From NCBI GenBank assembly GCA_964244695.1, contig CAXTJZ010000204.1, positions 1 to 7,228 of the forward strand: a DNA stretch of 7,228 nt, in the 5' to 3' direction. Below the pieces are notes generated by a model. The model ran no database searches and was not told the origin of the DNA. It worked only from the letters and a program-made list of their open reading frames with translations. This stretch comes from BOG-908 sp964244695. Its GTDB lineage: Bacteria > Pseudomonadota > Alphaproteobacteria > Acetobacterales > Acetobacteraceae. This document shows, one piece after another, positions 1 through 6,149 of the stretch. The stretch's first letter is position 1, and each line of letters starts with the position of its first letter. The position numbers and the translations under genes are program-made.

Positions 1-1
1 C

Positions 2-895
2 TACAAGGCCGTCTCGCGTAAGCTGATGGGCTCGGGCGAGGTCCCCTCCGCCCACACACGCATCGACGGGCTGGGCGAGCTCGACAAGATCATCGACATC
101 GACCAGTCGCCGATCGGCCGAACCCCGCGCAGCAACCCCGCCACCTACACCGACCTGTTCGCCCCGATACGCGACTGGTTCGCCGAACTCCCGGAGTCCC
201 GGGTGCGCGGCTACAAATCCGGCCGCTTCAGCTTTAACGTCAAAGGCGGCCGCTGCGAGGCCTGCCAGGGCGACGGCGTGCTGAAGATCGAGATGCACTT
301 CCTGCCGGACGTCTTCGTCACCTGCGACACCTGCAAGGGCGCCCGCTACAACCGCGAGACCCTGGAGATCAAGTTCAAGGGTCACTCGGTCGCCGACATC
401 CTGTCGATGACGGTGGACGAGGCGCAGCCGCTGTTCTCCGCCGTCAACCGCATCAACGACCGCCTGAGCATCCTGCAGCGCGTGGGCCTCGGCTACATCA
501 GCCTGGGCCAGCAATCCACCACGCTGTCGGGCGGCGAGGCGCAGCGCATCAAGCTCGCCAAGGAGCTGGCCCGCCGCGCGACCGGCCGCACGCTCTATAT
601 ATTGGACGAGCCCACCACCGGCCTGCATTTCGAGGACACCCGCAAGCTGCTGGAGGTGCTGCAGGCGCTTGTCGACCAGGGCAACACCGTCATCGTCATC
701 GAGCACAATCTGGAGGTCATCAAGACGGCCGACTGGGTGATCGACATGGGCCCCGAGGGCGGCGACGGCGGCGGCCGTATTGTAGCGGAGGGCACGCCGG
801 AGACAATCGCCGGCATCGAGGAGAGCCACACCGGGCGCTTCCTGGCACCGCTGTTGCCGGAGCAGCCGCGCGCCAAGCAGCGTAAGCGGGCGTAA
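2..895 (+). CDS. uvrA: UvrABC excinuclease subunit A, C-terminal part (5' end outside window)
   Basis: UvrA is the DNA-damage-sensing ATPase of nucleotide excision repair; as a dimer it scans DNA and loads UvrB at lesions. The frame is open from base 2, and 297 residues of a protein normally about 950 long are visible. Seen in order: a C4 zinc finger (CEAC with cysteines 85 and 88, CDTC with cysteines 108 and 111) with the usual spacing of about 19 residues; the ABC signature LSGGEAQRIKL (from residue 175); Walker B LYILDEPTTGL (198-208); and the H-loop histidine in VIVIEHN (H234). These belong to the second ABC module; its Walker A lies upstream of the window. The tail is basic (AKQRKRA). 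The TAA stop is followed four bases later by a strong hairpin, so this is the end of the transcript. All key residues visible are intact. Identity is secure. Confidence 0.97.
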   Translation, partial: YKAVSRKLMGSGEVPSAHTRIDGLGELDKIIDIDQSPIGRTPRSNPATYTDLFAPIRDWFAELPESRVRGYKSGRFSFNVKGGRCEACQGDGVLKIEMHFLPDVFVTCDTCKGARYNRETLEIKFKGHSVADILSMTVDEAQPLFSAVNRINDRLSILQRVGLGYISLGQQSTTLSGGEAQRIKLAKELARRATGRTLYILDEPTTGLHFEDTRKLLEVLQALVDQGNTVIVIEHNLEVIKTADWVIDMGPEGGDGGGRIVAEGTPETIAGIEESHTGRFLAPLLPEQPRAKQRKRA

Positions 896-899
896 AGGC

Positions 900-934
900 A
901 AGGCCTTCTTTTTTCAAAAAAGAAGGCCTTTCTT
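900..934 (+). terminator. Bidirectional hairpin terminator of uvrA, solo half of the dispersed repeat
   Basis: Bases 900-914 are the exact reverse complement of 916-930 (15-bp arms around a single C), so the RNA folds into a long stem with a U6/A6 top, followed by UUCUU. The arms contain AAGGCCTTC and GAAGGCCTT. The second arm and tail match the right-hand end of the composite repeats at 3469-3599 and 6611-6800, so this is probably a solo right half of the same family. It starts four bases after the uvrA stop. Because of its symmetry it could also terminate transcription coming from the right. Confidence 0.75.
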
Positions 935-1171
935 ACTCGTTTTCCTGCCGCGCTCAACAAAGGCTGGTATTTCGTTGTCGATTTGTTAGTGTATCGAACC
1001 TAGAACGGCAGGGCAGCGCGTGGGCGCTGCGGACGGAGCGAGGAACAGGCCACGCAACCAAGCACCATCCCTGCGGGCCTATCCGAGATAGAAAGGGAGC
1101 TGGCGCATCCGCGTCTCTCAGCGCGTTTCCACGACCCTGCGCTGGAGCACGGCTACCTGCACGAACAGCAT

Positions 1172-2278
1172 TTGGGTGCCAGACTGCACAACCGCATCGT
1201 GGTCTGCATCGTAGCCGCGATTTTCGACATAATAATCATCTCCGAAATCCACGCGAGCCCGGAGGTGCTGGGCCTGTCGGCCCTGTTACGTTTCGCCGTC
1301 CTCACGCCGGCGGCGCTGGCCTATGTCGTGCTGGACTCGCGCGATCTGCTCACCAGGTGGGTCTCCCCCGCCGTCACCGCCCTGCTGATCGCGCCCACGA
1401 TGATCTCCGCGCTGGAGACTGCCCGGACCACCAACCCGTCCGCCCTGGCCAACCTCACGAGTGTTCCTCTTCTGCTTCTGGCGGTCATCGCGTGCCGGCT
1501 CGGCATGCGCCAGGTTGTCACGATCAACGCCGTGTCCTGCCTGATTTACATCTGGGCGGTGCTGAACGCGCCTTTCGTGCCGTCTGACATGGAAACGTCC
1601 CTGATCCTGAAGGATCTGGCGATCTGCATAGGCACGCTCGTCTTCGCCTGGCGTATCGACCTGCGGGATCGCAAGGTCTTCCTGTTCACCCGCCAGGCAA
1701 TCCTGGGACGGGAGATGCTGGCCGCACAGAACCGCACCCTCGCCCAGCTCAGCCAGGTGGACGCGCTCACTGGCCTGGGCAATCGCCGCTGTTTCGACGA
1801 GACGATGGCCACGCTCTGGGCCGCCGCCGCCGCCAAACCCGCGACCACCACGTTGATTCTTTTCGACATAGACTGCTTCAAGCAGTTCAACGATGCGCTG
1901 GGCCACCAGGCCGGGGACGAATGCCTGGGCGCGGTGGCGCGGACGGCCGCGCGCTGCCTGCGCGACGAGCGTGACATCCTCGCGCGCTATGGCGGCGAGG
2001 AGTTCGGCATCATCCTGCCCAACACATCGATCGAGGAAGGCTGCGCGGTAGCCGAGCGCGTGCGCCTCGCCATTCTTGACCGTGCCCTGCCCCACCCCGG
2101 CGGCGGCCCGCATCACCTCGTCACCATCAGTCTCGGCGTCGCCACCGTCCTGGCGCCAGGGCAGACTTCGTCATCACTGGTGGAAGCGGCGGACCAACAA
2201 CTCTACACGGCAAAGCGGCATGGCCGGAATTGCGTGGAAGGCGCCCGGCAGCGCGTTCGGGCGGACGCGCTTAAGTAG
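1172..2278 (+). CDS. Membrane-anchored diguanylate cyclase (GGDEF domain protein)
   Basis: Predicted to make the second messenger cyclic di-GMP from two GTP. From the TTG at 1172 the protein has 368 residues. Six hydrophobic segments (about 9-26, 39-55, 64-82, 97-110, 115-135, 144-160) form a membrane input module that I cannot assign to a named sensor family. A short helical linker (172-193) leads to the GGDEF domain (about 195-355), with DALTGLGNRR at 197-206, the metal-binding aspartate in FDIDCFKQFND (231-241), the active-site motif GGEEF (274-278) and ISLGVA (319-324). The inhibitory RxxD site is not canonical: D268 is in place, but position 265 is Asp instead of Arg. The start is uncertain. 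The TTG lacks a good ribosome-binding site, and the frame is open back to 1004 with protein-like sequence but no ATG, GTG or TTG, so the true N-terminus may lie upstream. Gene limits at the 3' end and the family call are firm. Confidence 0.9.
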   Translation: MGARLHNRIVVCIVAAIFDIIIISEIHASPEVLGLSALLRFAVLTPAALAYVVLDSRDLLTRWVSPAVTALLIAPTMISALETARTTNPSALANLTSVPLLLLAVIACRLGMRQVVTINAVSCLIYIWAVLNAPFVPSDMETSLILKDLAICIGTLVFAWRIDLRDRKVFLFTRQAILGREMLAAQNRTLAQLSQVDALTGLGNRRCFDETMATLWAAAAAKPATTTLILFDIDCFKQFNDALGHQAGDECLGAVARTAARCLRDERDILARYGGEEFGIILPNTSIEEGCAVAERVRLAILDRALPHPGGGPHHLVTISLGVATVLAPGQTSSSLVEAADQQLYTAKRHGRNCVEGARQRVRADALK

Positions 2279-2336
2279 GACGGCAAAGCAAGCACGGCTC
2301 TTTGTTCCGAACGCTGTTCCGCCGTCCAGATTTGCC

Positions 2337-2537
2337 TTAGCCCGCTTGTTGTTGTTGCAGGAGAGAGGGAGCAGACGTTGCTTGGCTCTCTATCTGCGAA
2401 AAAGGACCGCTGCCTCCATTGGTAATCTCCTCATCGCAACGGCCAGTGCAAACAAGATACACCTGCGTGCCGTCGCGCAACAGTAACACTTCCACCGTCG
2501 CGCGCGACGGCCCCAGGGCGTAAAACCGCACTGACAT
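2337..2537 (-). CDS. Possible small hypothetical protein (66 codons), doubtful
   Basis: A minus-strand ATG frame almost fills the gap between the GGDEF gene and the acyltransferase. The first 34 or so codons look protein-like (start MSVRFYALGPSRATVEV), with alternating hydrophobic residues suggesting a beta hairpin and mostly G or C third positions. The C-terminal third is low-complexity, ending QQQQAG. Overall GC at third positions is about 60 percent, clearly below the neighbours. Its ATG overlaps the acyltransferase ATG on the opposite strand (both share the CATG at 2535-2538), and no ribosome-binding site is near (the nearest GGAG is about 19 bases away). I recognise no family. It may be real with the acyltransferase starting later, or it may be chance. 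Confidence 0.25.
   Translation of the reverse strand: MSVRFYALGPSRATVEVLLLRDGTQVYLVCTGRCDEEITNGGSGPFSQIESQATSAPSLLQQQQAG
2495..2510. promoter_or_regulatory. 16-bp perfect palindrome upstream of the acyltransferase gene, possible operator or hairpin
   Basis: CCGTCGCGCGCGACGG is its own reverse complement. The half CCGTCGCGC also occurs at 2470-2478, 25 bases upstream in direct orientation, so the upstream copy could pair with the right half in an alternative fold. The palindrome ends 25 bases before the ATG at 2536, a position suited to an operator or a leader structure. High local GC makes such palindromes more likely by chance, and no binding protein can be named. Confidence 0.25.
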
Positions 2538-3462
2538 GAGCAGGTTGAATCCCACACTCCGAGGCGCGGTGCTCGTGCAGCCAACAACGGCTGCGCCTGC
2601 CTCTCGCAACAGCCACATCCTGCGCCAGCTGCGCGCCGTACGCCGGATCGCCAGCGTGTGCCTCCTGACGCCCCTCGCCTGCGTCCTGCAGGCCGTCTTC
2701 CTCGTCATGCGCGCGCCCGCCCGCGTCAGCTTTGCCGCCTTCTACTGGCACAGCGTCGCCCGCCTGATCGGCCTGCAGATCCGCGTAATCGGCGCCCCGG
2801 CCGCCCGGCGTGCCGAGCGCCCGAACCAGCGCGCGCTGATCTACGTCTGCAACCACGCAAGCTGGCTGGACATCCCGGCCCTGGGCGGCACCCTGCGCGC
2901 CTGCTTCGTCGCCAAGGACGATGTTGCCAGCTGGCCGATCGTCGGCACCATCGCCCGCCTCGGCCGCACTGTTTTCGTCAGCCGCTCCCGCCAGGGCATC
3001 GGCCGGGAACGCGACCAGATGCAGGAGAAGCTCGCCGGTGGCGACGACCTGATCCTGTTTCCCGAAGGCACCAGCTCGGACGGCTCGCGCGTCCTGCCGT
3101 TCCACTCCTCCTTCTTCGCCGCCGCCTACGGCGAGTCTAGCCCGCTGATCCAGCCAGTCTCCGTCGTCTATGATCGCCTGGCCGGCCTGCCGGTCAGCCG
3201 GAGCAGCCGCAGCGTGTTCGCCTGGTATGGTGACATGGAGCTGGCGCCGCATGTCTGGCGCGTCGCCCAATGGCGCGGCAAGCGCGTCACCCTGCTGTTC
3301 CACACGCCGCTCGATCCGGCGGACTTCCCCTCCCGCAAGGCGCTCAGCCAGGCGGCCTGGCAGGTGGTGGCCGACGGTGCGGCGGCGCTGCGGCAGAATC
3401 GTCCGGCGCGGCCGCTAGAGGGCGTGCTGCCGGCGCCCGCGGGTGCGGCGGCGTTTGCGTAA
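2536..3462 (+). CDS. Lysophospholipid acyltransferase, PlsC / 1-acylglycerol-3-phosphate acyltransferase family
   Basis: Membrane enzyme that transfers an acyl chain to a lysolipid, most likely 1-acylglycerol-3-phosphate to give phosphatidate; a lyso-ornithine-lipid acyltransferase (OlsA type) is an alternative that sequence alone does not exclude. From the ATG at 2536 it has 308 residues. One strong hydrophobic segment (about 40-58) is followed by the acyltransferase blocks in order: NHASWLD (106-112), carrying the catalytic H-x4-D pair H107 and D112; GRTVFVSR (143-150); FPEGTS (175-180); and LIQPVSVVY (204-212). The first 25 residues are polar and outside the family core, and the ribosome-binding site is weak. 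In-frame GTG codons at 2569 (after GAGG) and 2575 are alternative starts. The gene ends seven bases before a composite repeat. A PlsC-type gene just before miaB fits the order I know from several alphaproteobacteria. Confidence 0.88.
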   Translation: MSRLNPTLRGAVLVQPTTAAPASRNSHILRQLRAVRRIASVCLLTPLACVLQAVFLVMRAPARVSFAAFYWHSVARLIGLQIRVIGAPAARRAERPNQRALIYVCNHASWLDIPALGGTLRACFVAKDDVASWPIVGTIARLGRTVFVSRSRQGIGRERDQMQEKLAGGDDLILFPEGTSSDGSRVLPFHSSFFAAAYGESSPLIQPVSVVYDRLAGLPVSRSSRSVFAWYGDMELAPHVWRVAQWRGKRVTLLFHTPLDPADFPSRKALSQAAWQVVADGAAALRQNRPARPLEGVLPAPAGAAAFA

Positions 3463-3468
3463 GCAGGC

Positions 3469-3599
3469 AAGAAAGCAGCTCTTTTTTGAAAAATAGAGCC
3501 AAAAAACTTCTGCTCCCTGTCGGCGGCTGCGGACAGGTCCTCGACGGCCTGGTGAAAGTTTTTTGTTTCTTTTTTCAAAAAAGCAGGCCTTGCTTTCTT
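3469..3599. repeat. Composite palindromic intergenic repeat, copy 1 (131 bp)
   Basis: A nested inverted structure fills the gap after the acyltransferase. The outer ends are perfect 9-bp inverted repeats (AAGAAAGCA at 3469-3477, TGCTTTCTT at 3591-3599). Inside them are a left AT-rich hairpin (3478-3499), a long-range perfect 10-bp stem (CAAAAAACTT at 3500-3509 with AAGTTTTTTG at 3556-3565), a GC-rich inner hairpin (CCTGTC 3516-3521 with GACAGG 3532-3537) and a right hairpin (CTTTTTT 3569-3575 with AAAAAAG 3577-3583). The arms closely match the copy at 6611-6800, while the core differs in sequence and length. It carries no reading frame of its own. I infer that it acts at least as a bidirectional terminator; it could also be a small non-autonomous mobile element. 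Confidence 0.85.
3500..3565. terminator. Bidirectional terminator module inside repeat copy 1
   Basis: An A6 tract (3501-3506), a GC-rich hairpin and a T6 tract (3559-3564) give the layout of a Rho-independent terminator on either strand, with the A and T tracts pairing in a perfect 10-bp outer stem. It lies 37 bases past the acyltransferase stop and would insulate that gene from miaB. The U tract lies about 21 bases after the inner hairpin, so efficiency depends on the outer stem forming. Confidence 0.5.
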
Positions 3600-3601
3600 C
3601 C

Positions 3602-3634
3602 CTTGACCAAGACTCGAAACAACATCCCCATTTC
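3602..3634 (+). promoter_or_regulatory. Possible RpoH (sigma-32-type heat-shock) promoter of the miaB-phoH-ybeY operon
   Basis: A -35-like CTTGACC (3602-3608) and a -10-like CCCCATTTC (3626-3634) are separated by 17 bases. The enterobacterial sigma-32 consensus is CTTGAAA, 13 to 17 bases, CCCCATNT, so the -10 box is complete and the -35 box differs in one or two bases; a CTTCC run just before the -35 also resembles the extended consensus. Transcription would start near 3640, leaving about 110 bases of leader before the miaB ATG at 3751. E. coli ybeZYX, the orthologous genes, are heat-shock genes, which supports the call. No good housekeeping promoter is visible here. Confidence 0.5.
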
Positions 3635-3640
3635 ACTAGC

Positions 3641-3679
3641 ATGATGGAGACACAGATGTTCAGCACGGGAAACAGTTGA
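3641..3679 (+). other. Possible leader peptide (uORF) before miaB
   Basis: A 12-codon frame (MMETQMFSTGNS) starts at ATG 3641, with an inner ATG at 3656 that has GGAGA (3646-3650) at good spacing. Its TGA (3677-3679) overlaps a TTG (3676-3678) that opens an N-terminally extended miaB frame. The TTGA overlap has the same form as the miaB/phoH junction. It may be a chance frame in an untranslated leader; only conservation would settle it. Confidence 0.2.
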
Positions 3680-3750
3680 CGGCGCACCCGCGCCTCGCGA
3701 TCTCTCCGCTCTTTCCCGCCCCAAGCGGGACAGAGCCGGAGCCCCGTCTG

Positions 3751-5106
3751 ATGCCCATCCCTAAGCGCCTGCACGTGATTACCTGGGGCTGCCAGATGAA
3801 CGTATACGACTCCGCCCGCATGGCGGACGTCCTGGCCCCGCTCGGCTACGCCCCGGCCGCCTCGCCCGAGGACGCCGACATGGTCATCCTGAACACCTGC
3901 CACATACGCGACCGTGCCACCGAAAAGGTGTTCTCCGAGCTTGGCCGCCTGCGCGTGGTCAAGGCCGCCCGCGCCGAGACCGGCCGCCGCACTATCCTGG
4001 CCGTTGCCGGCTGCGTGGCCCAGGCCGAAGGCGCCGAGATCCTGGCCCGCGCCCCTTACGTGGACATCGTGCTCGGCCCGCAGACCTACCACCGCCTGCC
4101 GGAAATGGTGGCCCAGGCCAGCCGCGCCGCCGGCGCCGTCATCGACACCGACTTCCCTGCCGAATCGAAGTTCGACCACCTTCCGGACGCAGCCGCCGCG
4201 CAGACGGCCGGCGGTCTCACCGCCTTCCTCACCATCCAGGAAGGCTGCGACAAGTTCTGCAGTTTCTGCGTCGTTCCCTACACGCGCGGCGCCGAGGCCA
4301 GCCGACCCGCCGCGAGCGTCCTTGCCGAAGCCCGCCGCATGGTGGCGGCCGGCGCGCGCGAGATCACCCTGCTCGGCCAGAACGTCAACGCCTGGCACGG
4401 TGACGGCGCCGGCGGCACCCTCGCCGGCCTGCTCACCGCGCTGGCCGAGATCCCCGGCCTCGCCCGCCTGCGCTACACCACCTCCCACCCGCGCGACATG
4501 GACGCGGCCCTGATCGCCGCCCACGCCAACCTGCCCCAGCTCATGCCCTTCCTGCATCTGCCCGTGCAGTCCGGCTCGGACCGCATGCTCGCCGCGATGA
4601 ACCGCCGCCATACCGCGGCGGAGTACCTGGACATCGTCCGCCGCCTGCGCGCCGCCCGCCCGGACCTGGCGATGTCGTCGGACTTCATCGTCGGCCACCC
4701 CGGCGAGACCGAAGCCGATTTTGAAGCGACGCTGCAGCTCATACGCGACGTGCGCTTCGCCCAGGCCTACAGCTTCAAATACTCCCAGCGCCCCGGCACG
4801 CCGGCTGCCGGCGCGCCCTTCCAGGTGCCCGAAGCGGAAAAGGACCGTCGCCTCCACGTGCTGCAGGACCTGCTGCGCATCCAGCAGGCCGCGTTCAACG
4901 CAAGCTGCGTGGGCCTGACCGTCCCCGTGCTGGTCACCGGCCCCGGCCGACACCCCGGCCAGATCGCCGGCCGGGCGCCCTGGCTCCAACCCGTTCACCT
5001 GACCGCCCCAGCCTCGCTGATCGGTCAGGAGATCCCGGTGTGCATCGTCGCCGCGCACACCAATTCCCTGTCTGGAGAGTTCCTCAAGGAGAAGGCCTGC
5101 GCTTGA
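3751..5106 (+). CDS. miaB: tRNA-2-methylthio-N6-dimethylallyladenosine synthase MiaB
   Basis: Radical-SAM methylthiotransferase that adds the 2-methylthio group to i6A at position 37 of tRNAs reading UNN codons. From ATG 3751 the protein has 451 residues, a normal length. The N-terminal methylthiotransferase domain carries the three auxiliary-cluster cysteines in WGCQMN (C14), NTCHIRD (C50) and AGCVAQ (C87). The radical-SAM domain carries CDKFCSFC (C166, C170, C173) followed by VVPYTRGAEASRP. A TRAM domain (about 387-444) closes the protein. ATG 3751 has GGAG (3738-3741) nine bases upstream, and the conserved part begins a few residues later. A TTG at 3676, after ACGGGA, would add 25 residues of non-conserved look and cannot be excluded. 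The TGA overlaps the TTG start of phoH, indicating translational coupling. It is the first gene of the operon, probably transcribed from the RpoH-like site at 3602-3634. Confidence 0.96.
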   Translation: MPIPKRLHVITWGCQMNVYDSARMADVLAPLGYAPAASPEDADMVILNTCHIRDRATEKVFSELGRLRVVKAARAETGRRTILAVAGCVAQAEGAEILARAPYVDIVLGPQTYHRLPEMVAQASRAAGAVIDTDFPAESKFDHLPDAAAAQTAGGLTAFLTIQEGCDKFCSFCVVPYTRGAEASRPAASVLAEARRMVAAGAREITLLGQNVNAWHGDGAGGTLAGLLTALAEIPGLARLRYTTSHPRDMDAALIAAHANLPQLMPFLHLPVQSGSDRMLAAMNRRHTAAEYLDIVRRLRAARPDLAMSSDFIVGHPGETEADFEATLQLIRDVRFAQAYSFKYSQRPGTPAAGAPFQVPEAEKDRRLHVLQDLLRIQQAAFNASCVGLTVPVLVTGPGRHPGQIAGRAPWLQPVHLTAPASLIGQEIPVCIVAAHTNSLSGEFLKEKACA

Positions 5107-6149
5107 CCCAAATCATCCCCGCCGTCCCTACCCCGGCGCCCGGCCGCGCCATCACGATCAACTTCAACGATAACGCCCTGCTGCCATTGCTGCTCGGCGA
5201 TCACGATCGGCACCTGGTGCGGCTGGAACAAGGGTTTGGCGTGCGCCTCGCATGCCGCGGCAACAGGGTGAACATCAGCGGCGAGCCGGACCGCGTGCAG
5301 GCCGCCGAAGCCGCCCTGCAAGGCCTCTACCGCCGGCTGGAAAAAGGCCAGAGTGTCGCCGCCGGTGACGTGGACGCAGCCATACGCCTGATGAACCGCA
5401 CCGACGAAGACCCCCGCCTGCCGCTCTCGGACCTGCCCGCCATACGCACCCGCCGCGGCGCCGTGGGCCCCCGTTCGCCAGGCCAGACCACCTATATCGA
5501 GACGCTCGCCAAGCACGAAATGGTCTTCGCCCTCGGCCCCGCCGGCACCGGCAAAACCTACCTGGCCGTGGCCCAGGCCGTCGCCATGCTGCTGGCCGGA
5601 CGCGTGGAACGCATCGTCCTCTGCCGTCCCGCCGTGGAAGCCGGCGAACGCCTGGGCTTCCTTCCCGGCGACCTGAAGGAGAAGATCGACCCCTATCTCC
5701 GCCCGCTCTACGACGCCCTGCACGACATGATGCCAGGCGACCAGGTCATCCGCCGCATGGGCACGGGCGAGATCGAAGTGGCCCCGCTGGCCTTCATGCG
5801 CGGCCGCACCCTGGCCCATGCCTTCGTAATTCTCGACGAAGCGCAGAACACCACCGAGGCACAGATGAAGATGTTCCTCACCCGCATGGGCGAGGGCACA
5901 CGTATGGTCGTCACCGGCGACCTCACCCAGATCGACCTTCCCCCCGGCACACGCAGCGGCCTGCGTGATGCCGTGGAAACCCTCGAGGGCGTCCAGGGCA
6001 TCGGCTTCGCCCGCTTCGGCGTGCGTGATGTGGTTCGCCATCCCCTGGTCGGCCGCATCGTGGACGCCTATGATCAGCGTGCGGCCGCGGCCCGGGAGAC
6101 CACCCGAGGCCGTACGCGCCGGGAGATCGATGGAACCGTCCAGTCCTAA
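5103..6149 (+). CDS. phoH: PhoH-family P-loop ATPase (YbeZ-type)
   Basis: Cytoplasmic ATPase of the PhoH/YbeZ family, encoded next to ybeY in many bacteria and thought to work with it in RNA metabolism; its exact reaction is not settled. The protein has 348 residues. An N-terminal KH-like region (about 15-80) and a basic linker precede the ATPase core: Walker A GPAGTGKT (145-152), VLCRPAVEAGERLGFLPGD (172-190), Walker B VILDEAQN (242-249) and the sensor-like VTGDLTQIDLP (270-280). The TTG start at 5103 is preferred because it overlaps the miaB stop as TTGA and has AAGGAGAAGG (5086-5095) seven or so bases upstream; the in-frame GTG at 5040 lies inside the MiaB TRAM domain and would add 21 residues of unfamiliar sequence. 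The 3' end overlaps ybeY by 20 bases, and a GC-rich hairpin begins in the stop codon. Confidence 0.95.
   Translation: MTQIIPAVPTPAPGRAITINFNDNALLPLLLGDHDRHLVRLEQGFGVRLACRGNRVNISGEPDRVQAAEAALQGLYRRLEKGQSVAAGDVDAAIRLMNRTDEDPRLPLSDLPAIRTRRGAVGPRSPGQTTYIETLAKHEMVFALGPAGTGKTYLAVAQAVAMLLAGRVERIVLCRPAVEAGERLGFLPGDLKEKIDPYLRPLYDALHDMMPGDQVIRRMGTGEIEVAPLAFMRGRTLAHAFVILDEAQNTTEAQMKMFLTRMGEGTRMVVTGDLTQIDLPPGTRSGLRDAVETLEGVQGIGFARFGVRDVVRHPLVGRIVDAYDQRAAAARETTRGRTRREIDGTVQS

Noticed and set aside
971..1006. Housekeeping-type promoter in the AT-richer stretch before the GGDEF gene
   Set aside because: TTGTCG at 975 and TATCGA at 992 are only 11 bases apart, and other pairings give 15 or 20; no acceptable -35/-10 pair could be fixed.
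1286..2116. 276-codon minus-strand frame opposite the GGDEF gene
   Set aside because: No recognisable motif, biased low-complexity composition, and it lies inside a clear GGDEF gene.
2278..2327. Possible terminator of the GGDEF gene (GGACGGC with GCCGTCC)
   Set aside because: The 7-bp arms enclose a loop of about 36 bases and no T tract follows, so it is too weak to call.
2431..3303. 290-codon minus-strand frame opposite the acyltransferase
   Set aside because: Shadow composition with no motif; the acyltransferase blocks on the + strand explain the region.
3463..3606. Target-site duplications flanking the composite repeats, which would prove transposition
   Set aside because: I compared the bases just outside 3469-3599 and 6611-6800 and saw no convincing short direct repeats.
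3415..5058. 547-codon open frame on the minus strand opposite miaB
   Set aside because: It is the antisense shadow of a high-GC gene: composition is dominated by G, A, V, H and R, no motif is visible, and miaB on the + strand is unmistakable.
5040..5102. GTG 5040 as the phoH start
   Set aside because: It lies inside the MiaB TRAM domain and adds residues not typical of PhoH; TTG 5103 has a better ribosome-binding site and the coupled TTGA overlap.
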